A stretch of DNA of 64,000 bases from an uncultured Chryseobacterium sp. (GTDB taxonomy: Bacteria; Bacteroidota; Bacteroidia; Flavobacteriales; Weeksellaceae): contig NZ_CAJYMO010000272.1 in NCBI RefSeq assembly GCF_913776365.1, forward strand, positions 1 through 64,000. Direction: 5' to 3'. Below are positions 20,569-31,073 of this stretch, one piece after another. The position numbers were made by a program, and so were the translations under genes. Within the stretch, counting starts at the first letter, position 1; every line of letters starts with the position of its first letter. Below the pieces are notes generated by a model, which saw nothing but the letters and a program-made list of their open reading frames with translations, did not search any database and was not told where the DNA came from.

Positions 20569-22035
20569 TTAGTCTTTGTTTTTAAATGCCTCCAGCGTGC
20601 TGTATTTTTCTACTTTGTATGTCTTTACGATAATATCGAATATTTTTTCCCGGATCAGGAAACCGGCCAGCCCCATGGTAGCAACACTGATTACTCCAGC
20701 CGTGATCCCGAAAAAACGCTGTACCAATGCAAATACCACCATCGGCAGGAACATTTTGGGAATCAGCAGCAGCAGGGCTTTCAGGTTGAAGCTGTTTTTC
20801 TGGCCGAATCTTTTTTCTTTCGAATTAAGGTCAATCTGCATTTTATTATAAGCGCCTGACCAAAGGGTAAACTGAGAATTGACCCCAATGTTGTAAATTC
20901 CGGCTGCAAGGAAAGTCAGATACATATCCCAGCCGAAATAGGCATAGCAGAGTGCCAGTACAACGGAAGCGGCAGTTACGATATTCATAAGCCACCATTT
21001 CGCTTTCAGATATTCTTTATAAGGCACATTCAGCGTCATCATCAGGGGATAATAGGAGCTGTCGAAAGCCGGTACCCGCTGCCCGAACAGGAACTGGAAG
21101 CCACCTGTAACGAACAGCCCCATGAACATGGTCATGGCAGGCGTTTTATAGATCGAAGAGGTAAACATCAGCATACCATAGAACAGGAACAGGAAACTCC
21201 CCCAGATAATGCCTTTCGTTACTTTATTTCGTTTCATCATCTTGATATCATTGTTGATGAAAGTCCCGATGGCACCGTATCTATTAAGGAAAGCAATGTT
21301 TTCGGTTTTCCCCACTTCTTTTTTCACTTCCAGTCCCTGATCCAGGTAAAAAACTTTCCGGATATGGCGGAAGCAGATTTCCCACAGCCTGATAAACAAC
21401 ATCAGAGAAACCACTGCAAAGTAAGGCCTTTCGTAAAAATTATAGAACAGCCGCTGGGAATAATCCAGCACCGGTATCACCTGGTAATAAGCAAGGCCTG
21501 CGACAAGCGCAAAAACACATCCTACTGCTACCACCACAGCCTCTTTACCATTGAAAAGGATATTGATAAAATTATTCAGGTAGAACAATAGTGAAACCCC
21601 GATAAACCAGCCTGCTATGCCGGCAACCGCGTATCCGTTGAATAATGCAATGATGCAGAAAGTGATAAGGAACAATGAGTTCAGCCAGCTGAAAAACGAA
21701 AGAAAGGTCTTCGTCAGCAGGTAATTGACCAATGTTTTTTTAGGGATATTGAGGGTAAGGAAAGGCTTGATATTCTGGGTAGGCATTTCCTGCCAGATAT
21801 ACTTGGCAATCAGGTCTATTGCCCAGGCCGCCAGTAAAAACCGGGATACCACCTGTAGCGGATCGCGGTGCATTTCTTCCTGAATGTAGAAAAAAGCCCC
21901 GAATGCTCCGGCCACCAGGCAGACCATAAAATAGAGGATCCCGATGAAACGGAAGATCTTCATCGCCAGATTGATTCCCAGCGAACTGCCGCGAAAAAAA
22001 CTTTTGATTTCCAATCTGAGGAATTGTAAAAACAT
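20569..22035 (-). CDS. ABC transporter permease-like membrane protein (DUF5687-like)
   Basis: ~488 aa multi-TM, directly upstream of the ABC ATPase. Confidence 0.75.
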   Translation of the reverse strand: MFLQFLRLEIKSFFRGSSLGINLAMKIFRFIGILYFMVCLVAGAFGAFFYIQEEMHRDPLQVVSRFLLAAWAIDLIAKYIWQEMPTQNIKPFLTLNIPKKTLVNYLLTKTFLSFFSWLNSLFLITFCIIALFNGYAVAGIAGWFIGVSLLFYLNNFINILFNGKEAVVVAVGCVFALVAGLAYYQVIPVLDYSQRLFYNFYERPYFAVVSLMLFIRLWEICFRHIRKVFYLDQGLEVKKEVGKTENIAFLNRYGAIGTFINNDIKMMKRNKVTKGIIWGSFLFLFYGMLMFTSSIYKTPAMTMFMGLFVTGGFQFLFGQRVPAFDSSYYPLMMTLNVPYKEYLKAKWWLMNIVTAASVVLALCYAYFGWDMYLTFLAAGIYNIGVNSQFTLWSGAYNKMQIDLNSKEKRFGQKNSFNLKALLLLIPKMFLPMVVFALVQRFFGITAGVISVATMGLAGFLIREKIFDIIVKTYKVEKYSTLEAFKNKD

Positions 22036-22347
22036 AGTTATCTTTTTTATAGTATTAGTTATAAAGACGGGTAAAATGTTACAGAATCCCGAAGATTAAA
22101 TCCCCGCATAAGAAATGGCTGTGTGGAATGACCTGACCTGATTTGGCAGACAGTCGGAAAAAATACCCTGTCTTTTCTGAGTTGTTTACAGATGGATTCC
22201 CTGAATATAAAATACGGAAGATTTTCTGCAGTACACAAACGGGCCACTGATCTGATCACCGGCAGTGTAGCCAAAAATAAATTACTATCCGCACATAAAA
22301 AGCCTCCTTACAGGAAGCCTTTTGTTCTGTTATTATGAGGTGGGAAA

Positions 22348-23997
22348 TTACCCGATCAGTTCTTTTGCCTGCGCCAGCGCGGCTTCGGTAATCCTGCTGC
22401 CCGAAAGGAGCTGGGCAATTTCGTTGAGTTTTTCCTGATCGCTGAGCGGAATGATGGTAGACTGGGTCTTGCCGGCTACATCTTTCTTCACAACTTTATA
22501 ATTGTTATTTCCTTTGGCTGCTACCTGGGCAAGGTGTGAAATCACGATCAGCTGCATATCGGCTGACATTTCACGCATCAGGTTTCCGATTTCTTCAGCT
22601 ACTTTCCCGGAAACCCCGGTATCGATTTCATCTAAAATAAGGGTCGGAAGGTCATCACTTTCTGCAATAATCTTCTTTACGGCCAGCATCACCCTGGATC
22701 TTTCCCCACCGGAAATGGCCGTCTGTATAGGTTTCAGCGGAAATCCCGAATTGGCCTGGAACAGCAGCTGGATGCTTTCTTTGCCAAAGGCGTTGAATTC
22801 CTGTACTTCCTGAAGCTCAATACCGACCTTCGCTTTTTCAAGGCCGAGTTTTTTCAGCAGGCTTTCTGCCTTTCTGATGAAAACCGGAATGCTCTTTTTC
22901 CTGTTTTTAGAAAGCTTTGCCGCCAGAACCGCAAGGGATTTTTCTTTTCCGGAAATGTTCCCCTCTATTTCTTCAATCTGGGATTCAAGTTCCGAAGCCC
23001 CTTTCTGGTCGCCTGCCAGCTGGTCTCTCACTGCTCTGAGCTCTGTAATATCACTTACGCTATGCTTAAGGAACAAGACATTGATCCGGTTGTTCAGTTC
23101 GGAGAGAACGGCTAAGTTTTCAGGATTTATTTCAATTCTTTCCGCTTCGTTTTCAAGCTCGGAAATAATATCTTTCAATTCCACGAAAGACGTTTCGAGT
23201 CTTCCGTGCAGTTCGGCAAAGCTTTGGGAAACTTCCGCGATCCTGGCCAGCTTGTTTTTAGCCTCATTAAAGAAAGAGAAGATTCCTACTTCTTCCTGAT
23301 GGAAGCGGGACAATACCTGAGCAAGATTTTCGGAGATCATTCCAGCGTTTTCCTGGATGGAAAGCTGATTCTGGAGCTCTTCGAAATCTACGTTATCCAG
23401 ATGCAGTTCTTCCAGTTCGGTAAGAAGGAAGGCTTTGTAATCACTCTCCTTATTGGCATCTGAAAGCTGGGTACGGAGTCTTTTCAGCTGCAGCTTCAGG
23501 CTCTGGAAATCTGAAAATTCATGGTGGTAATCCTGTACCAGCTGCCTGTTTTCAGAAAGTCCGTCGATAATTTTAAACTGGTATTCCGGCGTAAACAGGT
23601 TGGACGTCTCAAACTGGGAATGAATGTCAATCAGCTGTGAAGACAGGGTTCTCAGGACATCCAGTGTCACCGGTACATCATTGATGAAGGCCCTGGATTT
23701 CCCGGAAGGCAGGATTTCCCGCCGTATAATGGTCTGATGCTCGTAATCGAGATCATTTTCGATAAAAAATTTCTTGAACTGGTTGTTCAGGGCAAATTCC
23801 GTTTCTACAACACTTTTCTGATCGGTTTTTGAAATCGATTTTACATCGGCCCGTTCACCCAAAATCAAGCGCAGCGCACCCAGGATAATGGATTTTCCGG
23901 CACCGGTTTCCCCGGTAATAACCTGCAAACCATTGTGCAACGATACTTCAAGGGTATCAATCAGGGCGAAATTTTTAATGTAAATTCTCGAAAGCAT
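22348..23997 (-). CDS. recN: DNA repair protein RecN
   Basis: GETGAGKSIILGAL, SGGERSRVMLA, LDEIDTGVSG; ATG at 23997. Confidence 0.95.
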   Translation of the reverse strand: MLSRIYIKNFALIDTLEVSLHNGLQVITGETGAGKSIILGALRLILGERADVKSISKTDQKSVVETEFALNNQFKKFFIENDLDYEHQTIIRREILPSGKSRAFINDVPVTLDVLRTLSSQLIDIHSQFETSNLFTPEYQFKIIDGLSENRQLVQDYHHEFSDFQSLKLQLKRLRTQLSDANKESDYKAFLLTELEELHLDNVDFEELQNQLSIQENAGMISENLAQVLSRFHQEEVGIFSFFNEAKNKLARIAEVSQSFAELHGRLETSFVELKDIISELENEAERIEINPENLAVLSELNNRINVLFLKHSVSDITELRAVRDQLAGDQKGASELESQIEEIEGNISGKEKSLAVLAAKLSKNRKKSIPVFIRKAESLLKKLGLEKAKVGIELQEVQEFNAFGKESIQLLFQANSGFPLKPIQTAISGGERSRVMLAVKKIIAESDDLPTLILDEIDTGVSGKVAEEIGNLMREMSADMQLIVISHLAQVAAKGNNNYKVVKKDVAGKTQSTIIPLSDQEKLNEIAQLLSGSRITEAALAQAKELIG

Positions 23998-24023
23998 TGA
24001 TAATAGCAATTATTTAGCTAATG

Positions 24024-24054
24024 CAAATATAGAACTTTAGATTTCAGAATTCAA
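24024..24054 (-). promoter_or_regulatory. Canonical flavobacterial promoter of recN (TTG-N20-TATATTTG)
   Basis: CAA at 24052-24054 and CAAATATA at 24024-24031 on the plus strand. Confidence 0.7.
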
Positions 24055-24063
24055 ACGAAGTTA

Positions 24064-24969
24064 CTATTTCCACTTGTTCCATCTTGATTCCGTATTTTTC
24101 GGGGACAGGATGATCATTTCGTTTTTCAGGTCGGCCAGTATAAGACCGCCGTTGTTTCCGGTATTGAAGATATTGAAGATCTCATCGGCCTTGGTATCCA
24201 TGAAAAGATTGAAGAAATAAGCCTGCTGGAAGGTATTTTCATATTGCTTCAGCTGCATCAGTGCATCGAAGATCACTTTTTTGGCCTGGGTCTGGTCCTG
24301 GTTGAACAGGTTGTCCAGCCCTGCGCGGTGATAGGAATAGATCGTGGCGCGGACCTGGCTCCAGCTCGGGGCCATAATTTCCTTGATCAGGATCGAACGG
24401 CTTCTGGGCTCATTGATCTGCTTCCATCCGTCATAGGTATTCTGTGATTCGCCGTTCTGGGCAATCTGCTGGGCCTTCTGGAACCATTGGGTTCCTGCCA
24501 TGGACTGAAAACTGTCGGCATCATATCCAAGGATCACATAGACATAAAAGCTGATAACGTCAATGAGGTTTTTTCCGGAAAACTGTCTTTCGTTAAAAAT
24601 AAGGTTTTCATTTTCCACATAATCGAAAGAGAACCTCTGGTCCTGCAGGTTGATCAGCGGTGATTCGTAAGTGGTGTTGAAAACAGGGCGTACCGCCTGT
24701 ACCACAATGGTTCCCCGGAAACGGTTCCCTTCCCTTTCACTGATGACAATAGCAAAATTGGATTTGATTTTTTCAAAATTCTGAAGCCTTTTACCGGTCC
24801 AGCTGGTGTTATTGATGAAATCCCTGAGGCTTTTCTCCAAGGCTTTATAGGCTGACTGGTTGCTGCCTCCCAGCTGCTGGGAATTCACCTGTACGGTAGC
24901 CAGCAGTTCTTGGGAAAAGCTGAGGTTGCACACGAAAAGGAGTAAAAATATACTTAAAATTTTTTTCAT
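24064..24969 (-). CDS. DUF4835 family secreted protein
   Basis: Signal peptide; conserved between recN and coaBC in Bacteroidetes. Confidence 0.8.
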   Translation of the reverse strand: MKKILSIFLLLFVCNLSFSQELLATVQVNSQQLGGSNQSAYKALEKSLRDFINNTSWTGKRLQNFEKIKSNFAIVISEREGNRFRGTIVVQAVRPVFNTTYESPLINLQDQRFSFDYVENENLIFNERQFSGKNLIDVISFYVYVILGYDADSFQSMAGTQWFQKAQQIAQNGESQNTYDGWKQINEPRSRSILIKEIMAPSWSQVRATIYSYHRAGLDNLFNQDQTQAKKVIFDALMQLKQYENTFQQAYFFNLFMDTKADEIFNIFNTGNNGGLILADLKNEMIILSPKNTESRWNKWK

Positions 24970-25005
24970 TTTCAATTAAAAATTAAGAACGGGAATTTAG
25001 CGAAA

Positions 25006-26208
25006 TTATTTTACAATCTGGTCTTCAACGAAATCCAGGATATCTATGGCTACTTCCTCTTTTGGTTTCAGTCCGAATTCTTTTTTTTCCGTCCGGGTAA
25101 AGATTTTAATTTTATTGGTATCCCCTTTGAAACCGGCTCCCTGGTCTCGGAGGGAATTCAGTACGATCATATCCAGATTTTTCTTTTCCAGTTTGCCTTT
25201 TGCATTTTCTTCCTCCTGCTGGGTTTCCAGCGCAAATCCTACCAGGAACTGGCGGGACTTTTTCTCGCCCATGGTTTTAAGGATATCGGGATTTTTCACA
25301 AGCTCTATGGTCAGATGATCGTCATTTTTCTTGATCTTTTCACTCGCCGCTTCCTTTGGGGCATAGTCTGCCACCGCAGCGCTGGCAATGGCAATATCTG
25401 CCTTGTCATAAAACTCAAAAACTTTGGAAAGCATTTCCCTGGCCGAGGTTACCGGGTACACTTCAATATTTTTATTTTCTGTTTTTTGCGAAGTCGGCCC
25501 GGATATTACGATAACGTGTGCTCCCCTTACAGCGGCTTCCTCAGCAAGGGCAAATCCCATTTTTCCGGAGGAATGGTTTCCTATAAACCGTACCGGATCG
25601 ATGGCTTCATAGGTAGGTCCGGCCGTGATCAGGACCGTTTTTCCATGAAAGCTTCTTTTCTCTTTTGTCGTAAAGAAACGTTCAACGGCTCTTGAAATGG
25701 TCTCCGGCTCTGCCATCCTTCCCTGCCCTATGAGTCCGCTGGCCAGCTCGCCATGCTCTGCCGGAATAACGGTATGTCCGAAACTTTCTGCAAGTGCTAT
25801 GTTCTTTTGTGTGGAAGGATGTGCATACATATCCAGATCCATGGCCGGAGCAATAAATACCGGGCATTTGGCAGACATATAGGTGGCCATCAACAGGCTG
25901 TCGCACATTCCGTGCACCATTTTAGCCAATGTATTGGCCGTACATGGCGCCACCAGCATCAGGTCTGCCCATAATCCCATGTCCACATGGCTGTTCCAGG
26001 TTCCGTGGTCATTGTAAAATTCAGTATATACCGGGTTCTTGGATAAGGTGGAAAGACTTAGTTTGGTTACGAAGTGCTCAGCATCAGGTGTCATTATAAC
26101 CTGGACCTCGGCTCCTTTCCTGACAAAATCCCTGATCAGAAAATGAATTTTATAAGCTGCAATTCCTCCGGAAACCGCAATCAGAATTTTTTTACCGGAA
26201 AGGCTCAT
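25006..26208 (-). CDS. coaBC: Bifunctional phosphopantothenoylcysteine decarboxylase/synthetase
   Basis: GGIAAYK, PAMDLDMY, ITAGPTYEAIDPVRFIGNHSSGKMG. Confidence 0.96.
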   Translation of the reverse strand: MSLSGKKILIAVSGGIAAYKIHFLIRDFVRKGAEVQVIMTPDAEHFVTKLSLSTLSKNPVYTEFYNDHGTWNSHVDMGLWADLMLVAPCTANTLAKMVHGMCDSLLMATYMSAKCPVFIAPAMDLDMYAHPSTQKNIALAESFGHTVIPAEHGELASGLIGQGRMAEPETISRAVERFFTTKEKRSFHGKTVLITAGPTYEAIDPVRFIGNHSSGKMGFALAEEAAVRGAHVIVISGPTSQKTENKNIEVYPVTSAREMLSKVFEFYDKADIAIASAAVADYAPKEAASEKIKKNDDHLTIELVKNPDILKTMGEKKSRQFLVGFALETQQEEENAKGKLEKKNLDMIVLNSLRDQGAGFKGDTNKIKIFTRTEKKEFGLKPKEEVAIDILDFVEDQIVK

Positions 26209-26333
26209 TGATCGTCGTATTTAATTTTTAGCCTACTAAATTACTTAATTTTTGTTACAAACCGACCCGTAACAACAAAGGTCATAAAGAAAAGATTTCC
26301 TTATGACCTTCGTTTATAAAAACATGATGATGT

Positions 26334-26657
26334 TTATTTTCTTTCTTCTGTTTTTCTGAAGTAAATTTCTTCATTCAGCCACTCTTCAACGGCAATGGAA
26401 GTAGGCTTCGGAAGTTTTTCGTAATGCTTGGAGATTTCAATCTGTTCTCTGTTTTCGAAAACCTCTTCCAGGGTAGAATTGTGAACGGCAAACTCATCAA
26501 GCTTGTTGTGCAATTCCGTACGGATTTCAGCATTGATCTGCTCTGCTCTTTTTCCCATGATAACAATCGCTTCGTAGATTGAACCTACTTTGTCTTCAAT
26601 CTTATCTTTATCGTAAGTAATGGTATTTACTTCTGCTTTTGTATCTTTTACACTCAT
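26334..26657 (-). CDS. rpoZ: DNA-directed RNA polymerase omega subunit (Bacteroidetes type)
   Basis: Small protein between bamD and coaBC; 'SIYEAIVIMGKRAEQIN'. Confidence 0.85.
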   Translation of the reverse strand: MSVKDTKAEVNTITYDKDKIEDKVGSIYEAIVIMGKRAEQINAEIRTELHNKLDEFAVHNSTLEEVFENREQIEISKHYEKLPKPTSIAVEEWLNEEIYFRKTEERK

Positions 26658-26699
26658 TTTGAGAATATTAATTTTATATTAAGTCCGCAAATTTACGAA

Positions 26700-27695
26700 T
26701 TATCTTTGAATCTTGAAAGTGGCTGCTGGCGGAGGGGTATTAATTACCGCACTATCCCTCTGGATCTGTATGGCTTTTTTCTCGTTATCCACCTGATCTT
26801 TGATCTGCTGCTCTGTTTTGGCCTTCTCTGCATTCTGGGCTTCCAGTCTTTTCTGACGCTCGGTAAGGGCGGCTATTCTTTCTTCGGTCTGCTTTTTAAC
26901 GATCACGAAGTCTTTTTTCTCTTTTTCAAGTTTTTCCCTTATATCCAGCGCTGTTTTGGCAACTTCGGTATTCGGCATCTCTTTTTCAATCTGCCTCGTA
27001 AAAGCCAGTGCGTTTTCAATACGCTCATCCTTGAGGTCATATACCGATTTGGTAGCGAGCTGATAACGGGATTTTACGATATAATCATAAATCTGAGGGC
27101 GCAGTTTTGTACTTGGGAAGTCTTCCAGTACATTTTCCAGGGCTACATTTGCCGCTTTGTATTCCCCCATATTGAAATACTGTTTTGAATTTTCGTAGGC
27201 TTTGAATTCCAGTTTATAAGAAAGTTCGTCAATCAGGGTATTGATGTTTTTTGATCTTTCCGAATTGGGGTAGTTATTCAGGAAATCCTGAAGTTCACTG
27301 ATGGCGGACTGCGTGGTAGACTGGTCCAGGTTATAATCCATAGATCCCTCGTAATAGCACAGGGCAGACATATAAGCCGCCTCTTCTGCTCTCGGGTCTT
27401 TAGGAAAACTTACGGAGAAGTTCTTGAACTGGTGACCGGCCAGTTTATAGTTTTTGTCGTAATAATTAGCATATGCCGTGTTGAAACCTACATTCGGGAA
27501 ATCATCTGTTCCGGCAACAAGATTGGTAAGCCTGTCATAAAGAGCCAGTGCATTTTTCCATTTCTTTTTGGCAAAATTTTCGTTTGCCGCTTTTAAGATC
27601 ACATTTTTGTCAGCACTTTTCATCGCTCTTTCCTGCTGGCTTACACATGAAGCGACCACTGCTACAGCAAAAAGACCTAAAATATATTTTTTCAT
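26700..27695 (-). CDS. bamD: Outer-membrane assembly lipoprotein BamD
   Basis: Lipobox VVASC, TPR repeats, position. Confidence 0.88.
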   Translation of the reverse strand: MKKYILGLFAVAVVASCVSQQERAMKSADKNVILKAANENFAKKKWKNALALYDRLTNLVAGTDDFPNVGFNTAYANYYDKNYKLAGHQFKNFSVSFPKDPRAEEAAYMSALCYYEGSMDYNLDQSTTQSAISELQDFLNNYPNSERSKNINTLIDELSYKLEFKAYENSKQYFNMGEYKAANVALENVLEDFPSTKLRPQIYDYIVKSRYQLATKSVYDLKDERIENALAFTRQIEKEMPNTEVAKTALDIREKLEKEKKDFVIVKKQTEERIAALTERQKRLEAQNAEKAKTEQQIKDQVDNEKKAIQIQRDSAVINTPPPAATFKIQR

Positions 27696-27734
27696 ATAAA
27701 AAATTCAACAGTTTTCGGGTATTACAGCCGATTT

Positions 27735-27758
27735 ACTAATTTGCAAAAATATAACTTT
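27735..27758 (-). promoter_or_regulatory. -7 element TATTTTTG with upstream TTGGC-A6 box, bamD
   Basis: Minus strand reads ttggcaaaaaagttaTATTTTTG; coordinates approximate. Confidence 0.4.
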
Positions 27759-27798
27759 TTTGCCAATAGATTTTTTTTTATGAATATTTAACGTAATT

Positions 27799-28428
27799 TT
27801 AGTCCGCAGCGTATCCCAGAATGGCAAAAACGCTCATTAAAAGATTCATTCTCACCTTCTTTTCTGCTTCCCGCGCATACGTTTCCTCGCTTTTACTCGG
27901 CACATAAAGTTCATAGAAATTGCGGTTTCTGATGACGAACAACGTAGAACCTATAATGGTGGTAAGAACATCTTCAGGTTTCGGAGTAAAGGTAAAAACG
28001 CCTGTAGCTACGCCTTTTTTAATAACCTCATCCAGTTTTTTGACAAACAGCTGATAAAAATCAAGCAGCTCGTCTTTTACTGTATCCGTATGCCTGAGTT
28101 CCTGGGTGACAAAGCCGTGGAAATAATTGTATTTAAATAATTGCGAGACAATATATTTGATGATTTCCTTCATTTGCATTTCCGGTTTACCCTCCTTGAT
28201 AGTATCTGCAAATTCAGAAAAAGTTTCCCGTGTTTTCAGTACCCTGTACTGGTACAGATAAGACATCATCTTTTCTTTGGAGCCGAAGTAATAGGAAATC
28301 ATGGCTACATTAATGTTGGCTTTTGAACAGATATCCCGTACCGATGTCCCTTCATATCCTTTCTTGGCAATCAGTTCCTCTGCAATATCCAGAATGTGAA
28401 TTTGTTTTTCAGTAAATTTTTTCCTCAT
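27799..28428 (-). CDS. TetR/AcrR family transcriptional regulator
   Basis: N-terminal HTH 'AKKGYEGTSVRDICSKANINVAMISYYFGSKEKM'. Confidence 0.93.
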   Translation of the reverse strand: MRKKFTEKQIHILDIAEELIAKKGYEGTSVRDICSKANINVAMISYYFGSKEKMMSYLYQYRVLKTRETFSEFADTIKEGKPEMQMKEIIKYIVSQLFKYNYFHGFVTQELRHTDTVKDELLDFYQLFVKKLDEVIKKGVATGVFTFTPKPEDVLTTIIGSTLFVIRNRNFYELYVPSKSEETYAREAEKKVRMNLLMSVFAILGYAAD

Positions 28429-28471
28429 ACTTTGCACTTTGAGTAAAGTTAAGAATTTTTTAACAGATTTA

Positions 28472-28485
28472 TAAACGTTCGTTTA
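28472..28485. promoter_or_regulatory. Putative TetR operator TAAACG-TT-CGTTTA
   Basis: 6-bp perfect arms, 2-nt spacer, 43 bp upstream of the TetR start, between divergent genes. Confidence 0.55.
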
Positions 28486-28525
28486 AGAAATTTACTTGGT
28501 ACGGTAATTTATCTTATTTTTGAAC

Positions 28526-29152
28526 ATGGACTTTTTTGATTTTCACCATCATAAAAAAAATATGCCAAACGGTATTTATAACCTGGGCTTACAGGATATT
28601 CCGCCGGATTTCCCCTATTCTATAGGGATACACCCTAACGATATCGGTTCAGGATCAACGGAAGATCTTTTTTCATGGCTGGAGGCAAATATCAGGGAAA
28701 ACTGCTTTGCCATCGGGGAATGCGGACTGGACTCCGGAGCAACGGCAGACCTGAAAACGCAGGGAGAAGCCTTTCTGAGACAGCTGAGGATAGCAGAGGA
28801 GATCAGAAAACCGGTCATTATCCACTGCGTGAGGAAATTTTATGAAGTGATCTCTTTCAGGAAATACACTTCGCAGCCTATGATCATGCATGGTTTCAAT
28901 AAAAAGCAAAAAGTTGCAGCAGACCTGCTGGACAATAATTTTTATCTGAGTTTTGGAAAAGCCGTTCTGTATAATTTATCTTTGCAGGATACTTTGAAAG
29001 CAGTTCCCCTGCACAGGATCTTTCTGGAAACGGATGATGAGGACTTTGATATCGGGATTCTGTATGAAAAAGTTTCAGTCCTCAGGGGGATTTCCCTGAA
29101 AAGCCTGAATGAACAGATAAGAGAAAATTTAGAGACAATAAAAAATGGATAA
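28526..29152 (+). CDS. TatD family hydrolase
   Basis: FFDFHHH, GECGLDSG, PVIIHCVR, FLETDDED. Confidence 0.9.
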   Translation: MDFFDFHHHKKNMPNGIYNLGLQDIPPDFPYSIGIHPNDIGSGSTEDLFSWLEANIRENCFAIGECGLDSGATADLKTQGEAFLRQLRIAEEIRKPVIIHCVRKFYEVISFRKYTSQPMIMHGFNKKQKVAADLLDNNFYLSFGKAVLYNLSLQDTLKAVPLHRIFLETDDEDFDIGILYEKVSVLRGISLKSLNEQIRENLETIKNG

Positions 29153-29870
29153 ATACTGGCTTGAAAGAACAGAACTTCTGGTAAAGGAAGAAGGTCTGGA
29201 AAAACTGATACAATCAAACGTCCTGGTAGTCGGATTGGGCGGCGTAGGATCCTTTGCCGCAGAATTCCTGGCGCGAGCAGGAATAGGAAGCATGACCATT
29301 GTAGACGGTGACACCGTTGACATTACCAATATCAACCGTCAGCTGCCCGCTTTGCGATCCACTGTAGGGAAGCATAAAGTGGAAGTGGTTGCCGAGAGGT
29401 TGCTGGATATCAATCCTGATCTGGCCTTAACCAAAATCAATGAATTCCTGAACCCTGAGAGAATGGAAGAAGTACTGGATTCGGCTGAGTTTGATTACGT
29501 ACTGGACTGCATTGACAGCGTCACGCCCAAACTCTCCCTGATCATCGCGGCCAAGAGGAGAAAAATAAAAATTGTCAGTTCTATGGGAGCCGGAGGAAAA
29601 TCTGATCCCAGCAAAGTACTGGTGAGGGATATCAGCAAAACCGAGCACTGCCACCTGGCAAGGGAAGTACGGAAAAGGCTGAAGAAAGTAAAAATTGATA
29701 AAGGCGTGCGCTGTGTTTTTGCCAATGATATCCAGGATGAAGAGAGTCTGAAAATGACGGACGGCACCAATTATAAAAGATCTTTCTACGGTACCATCAG
29801 TTATATGCCTGCCATTTTCGGATTGTATGCGGCTTCGGAGGTGATTACCTATCTGCTGGACAAAAAATAA
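29145..29870 (+). CDS. tcdA: tRNA threonylcarbamoyladenosine dehydratase (ThiF/E1-like)
   Basis: GLGGVGSFAAEFLARAGIGSMTIVDGDTVDITNINRQ. Confidence 0.93.
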   Translation: MDKYWLERTELLVKEEGLEKLIQSNVLVVGLGGVGSFAAEFLARAGIGSMTIVDGDTVDITNINRQLPALRSTVGKHKVEVVAERLLDINPDLALTKINEFLNPERMEEVLDSAEFDYVLDCIDSVTPKLSLIIAAKRRKIKIVSSMGAGGKSDPSKVLVRDISKTEHCHLAREVRKRLKKVKIDKGVRCVFANDIQDEESLKMTDGTNYKRSFYGTISYMPAIFGLYAASEVITYLLDKK

Positions 29871-29940
29871 CAGTTTACCCGGTCCTCAGCCTGCCTATCG
29901 GGACCGGAAAGCCTAATAAAGATTCCCTTTGCAACTTTTC

Positions 29941-30315
29941 ATGACAAATTTCAATTATCCCAGAGCCGAAAAGCTCAAAAAAAATACCGAAATCACCCTG
30001 CTTTTTGAAAAGGGCAAATGGAAGACGCTTGGAAACCTGAGGATTATCGTTCTGAAAGACAAGCCTTCCGTTCCGATAGAACATCCTAAGTTTGCCGTAT
30101 CGGTTTCCAAGAGATACTTTAAAAAAGCGGTTCACAGGAACCGCATCAAGAGGCTGCTGCGGGAATGCTACAGGCTGAATAAGGATCTGTTCCGGGAAGC
30201 TTTCGGAGAAAAGTCGGTTGCCATGCTGTTCTGGGCCTCACCGGAAATGCCTTCCACCTTTAGAGAGGTGGAGGAACAGTTCAACAGGCTTTGCAAAGCC
30301 CAGAAGAAAGGATGA
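29941..30315 (+). CDS. rnpA: Ribonuclease P protein component
   Basis: FAVSVSKRYFKKAVHRNRIKRLLRECYR. Confidence 0.95.
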   Translation: MTNFNYPRAEKLKKNTEITLLFEKGKWKTLGNLRIIVLKDKPSVPIEHPKFAVSVSKRYFKKAVHRNRIKRLLRECYRLNKDLFREAFGEKSVAMLFWASPEMPSTFREVEEQFNRLCKAQKKG

Positions 30316-30452
30316 TTATTTCCGGCACTGTTAGTTCATCTATTGCCGGTTTGCTGCAGTTGAGGTAAATATATTTCAGCAGACGGCCGGCTTTCCTGTT
30401 TCACGGATAATTTTTTGTATCTTTAAACAAAACAATTAACCTGAAAATCAAT

Positions 30453-31073
30453 ATGTCAGAAAATCTGTCTTTCTTCTCTTATGTGCTGAGCGCTTTTATC
30501 GGTATCGGGCTGGCTGCTGCCAGCGGCTTCAGGGTCTTTTTACCGATGTTTGCCGTAAGCCTTGCCTCCTATCTTCACTGGATTCCTATGAATGAGCATT
30601 TTGAGTGGCTGGCCGGTCTTCCTACATTGGTAACCACCGGTATCGCCATGGTTGTGGAAATCCTTGCTTATTACCTTCCGTTTATCGATCACCTGCTGGA
30701 CACGATTTCCATTCCGATGGCTACCGTGGCGGGCTCCGTTCTGTTTGCCAGCCAGTTTGCGGAACTGGGAACCTTTCCGCAGTATGCACTGGCCCTGATT
30801 GCGGGCGGGGGCACGGCCATGACCATAAGTTCCGGATTTGCAGGGCTCAGGGCGGCCTCTACGGCAACAACCGGCGGATTGGGAAATGCGGTGGTAGGCA
30901 CCTCGGAAACGGCAGGTGCCGGTATAATGGCTATCCTGGCGATAGCCGCTCCGGTAATTGCTGCTGTGATTGCCGTTATACTGGTAATATCAGCACTTGT
31001 TTTCGGCCGTAAACTCTGGCGCAGGCTACGAAACCGCAGACGAGCAGTCAAAGCAAGTCAGGATGTGAAATAA
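30453..31073 (+). CDS. DUF4126 family membrane protein
   Basis: GLAAASGFRVFLPM, repeated TM, Gly/Ala rich. Confidence 0.85.
   Translation: MSENLSFFSYVLSAFIGIGLAAASGFRVFLPMFAVSLASYLHWIPMNEHFEWLAGLPTLVTTGIAMVVEILAYYLPFIDHLLDTISIPMATVAGSVLFASQFAELGTFPQYALALIAGGGTAMTISSGFAGLRAASTATTGGLGNAVVGTSETAGAGIMAILAIAAPVIAAVIAVILVISALVFGRKLWRRLRNRRRAVKASQDVK

Noticed and set aside
22298-22325. Hairpin downstream of recN as a terminator
   Set aside because: agcctcctTACaggaagcc has several mismatches; possible but too imperfect to call confidently.
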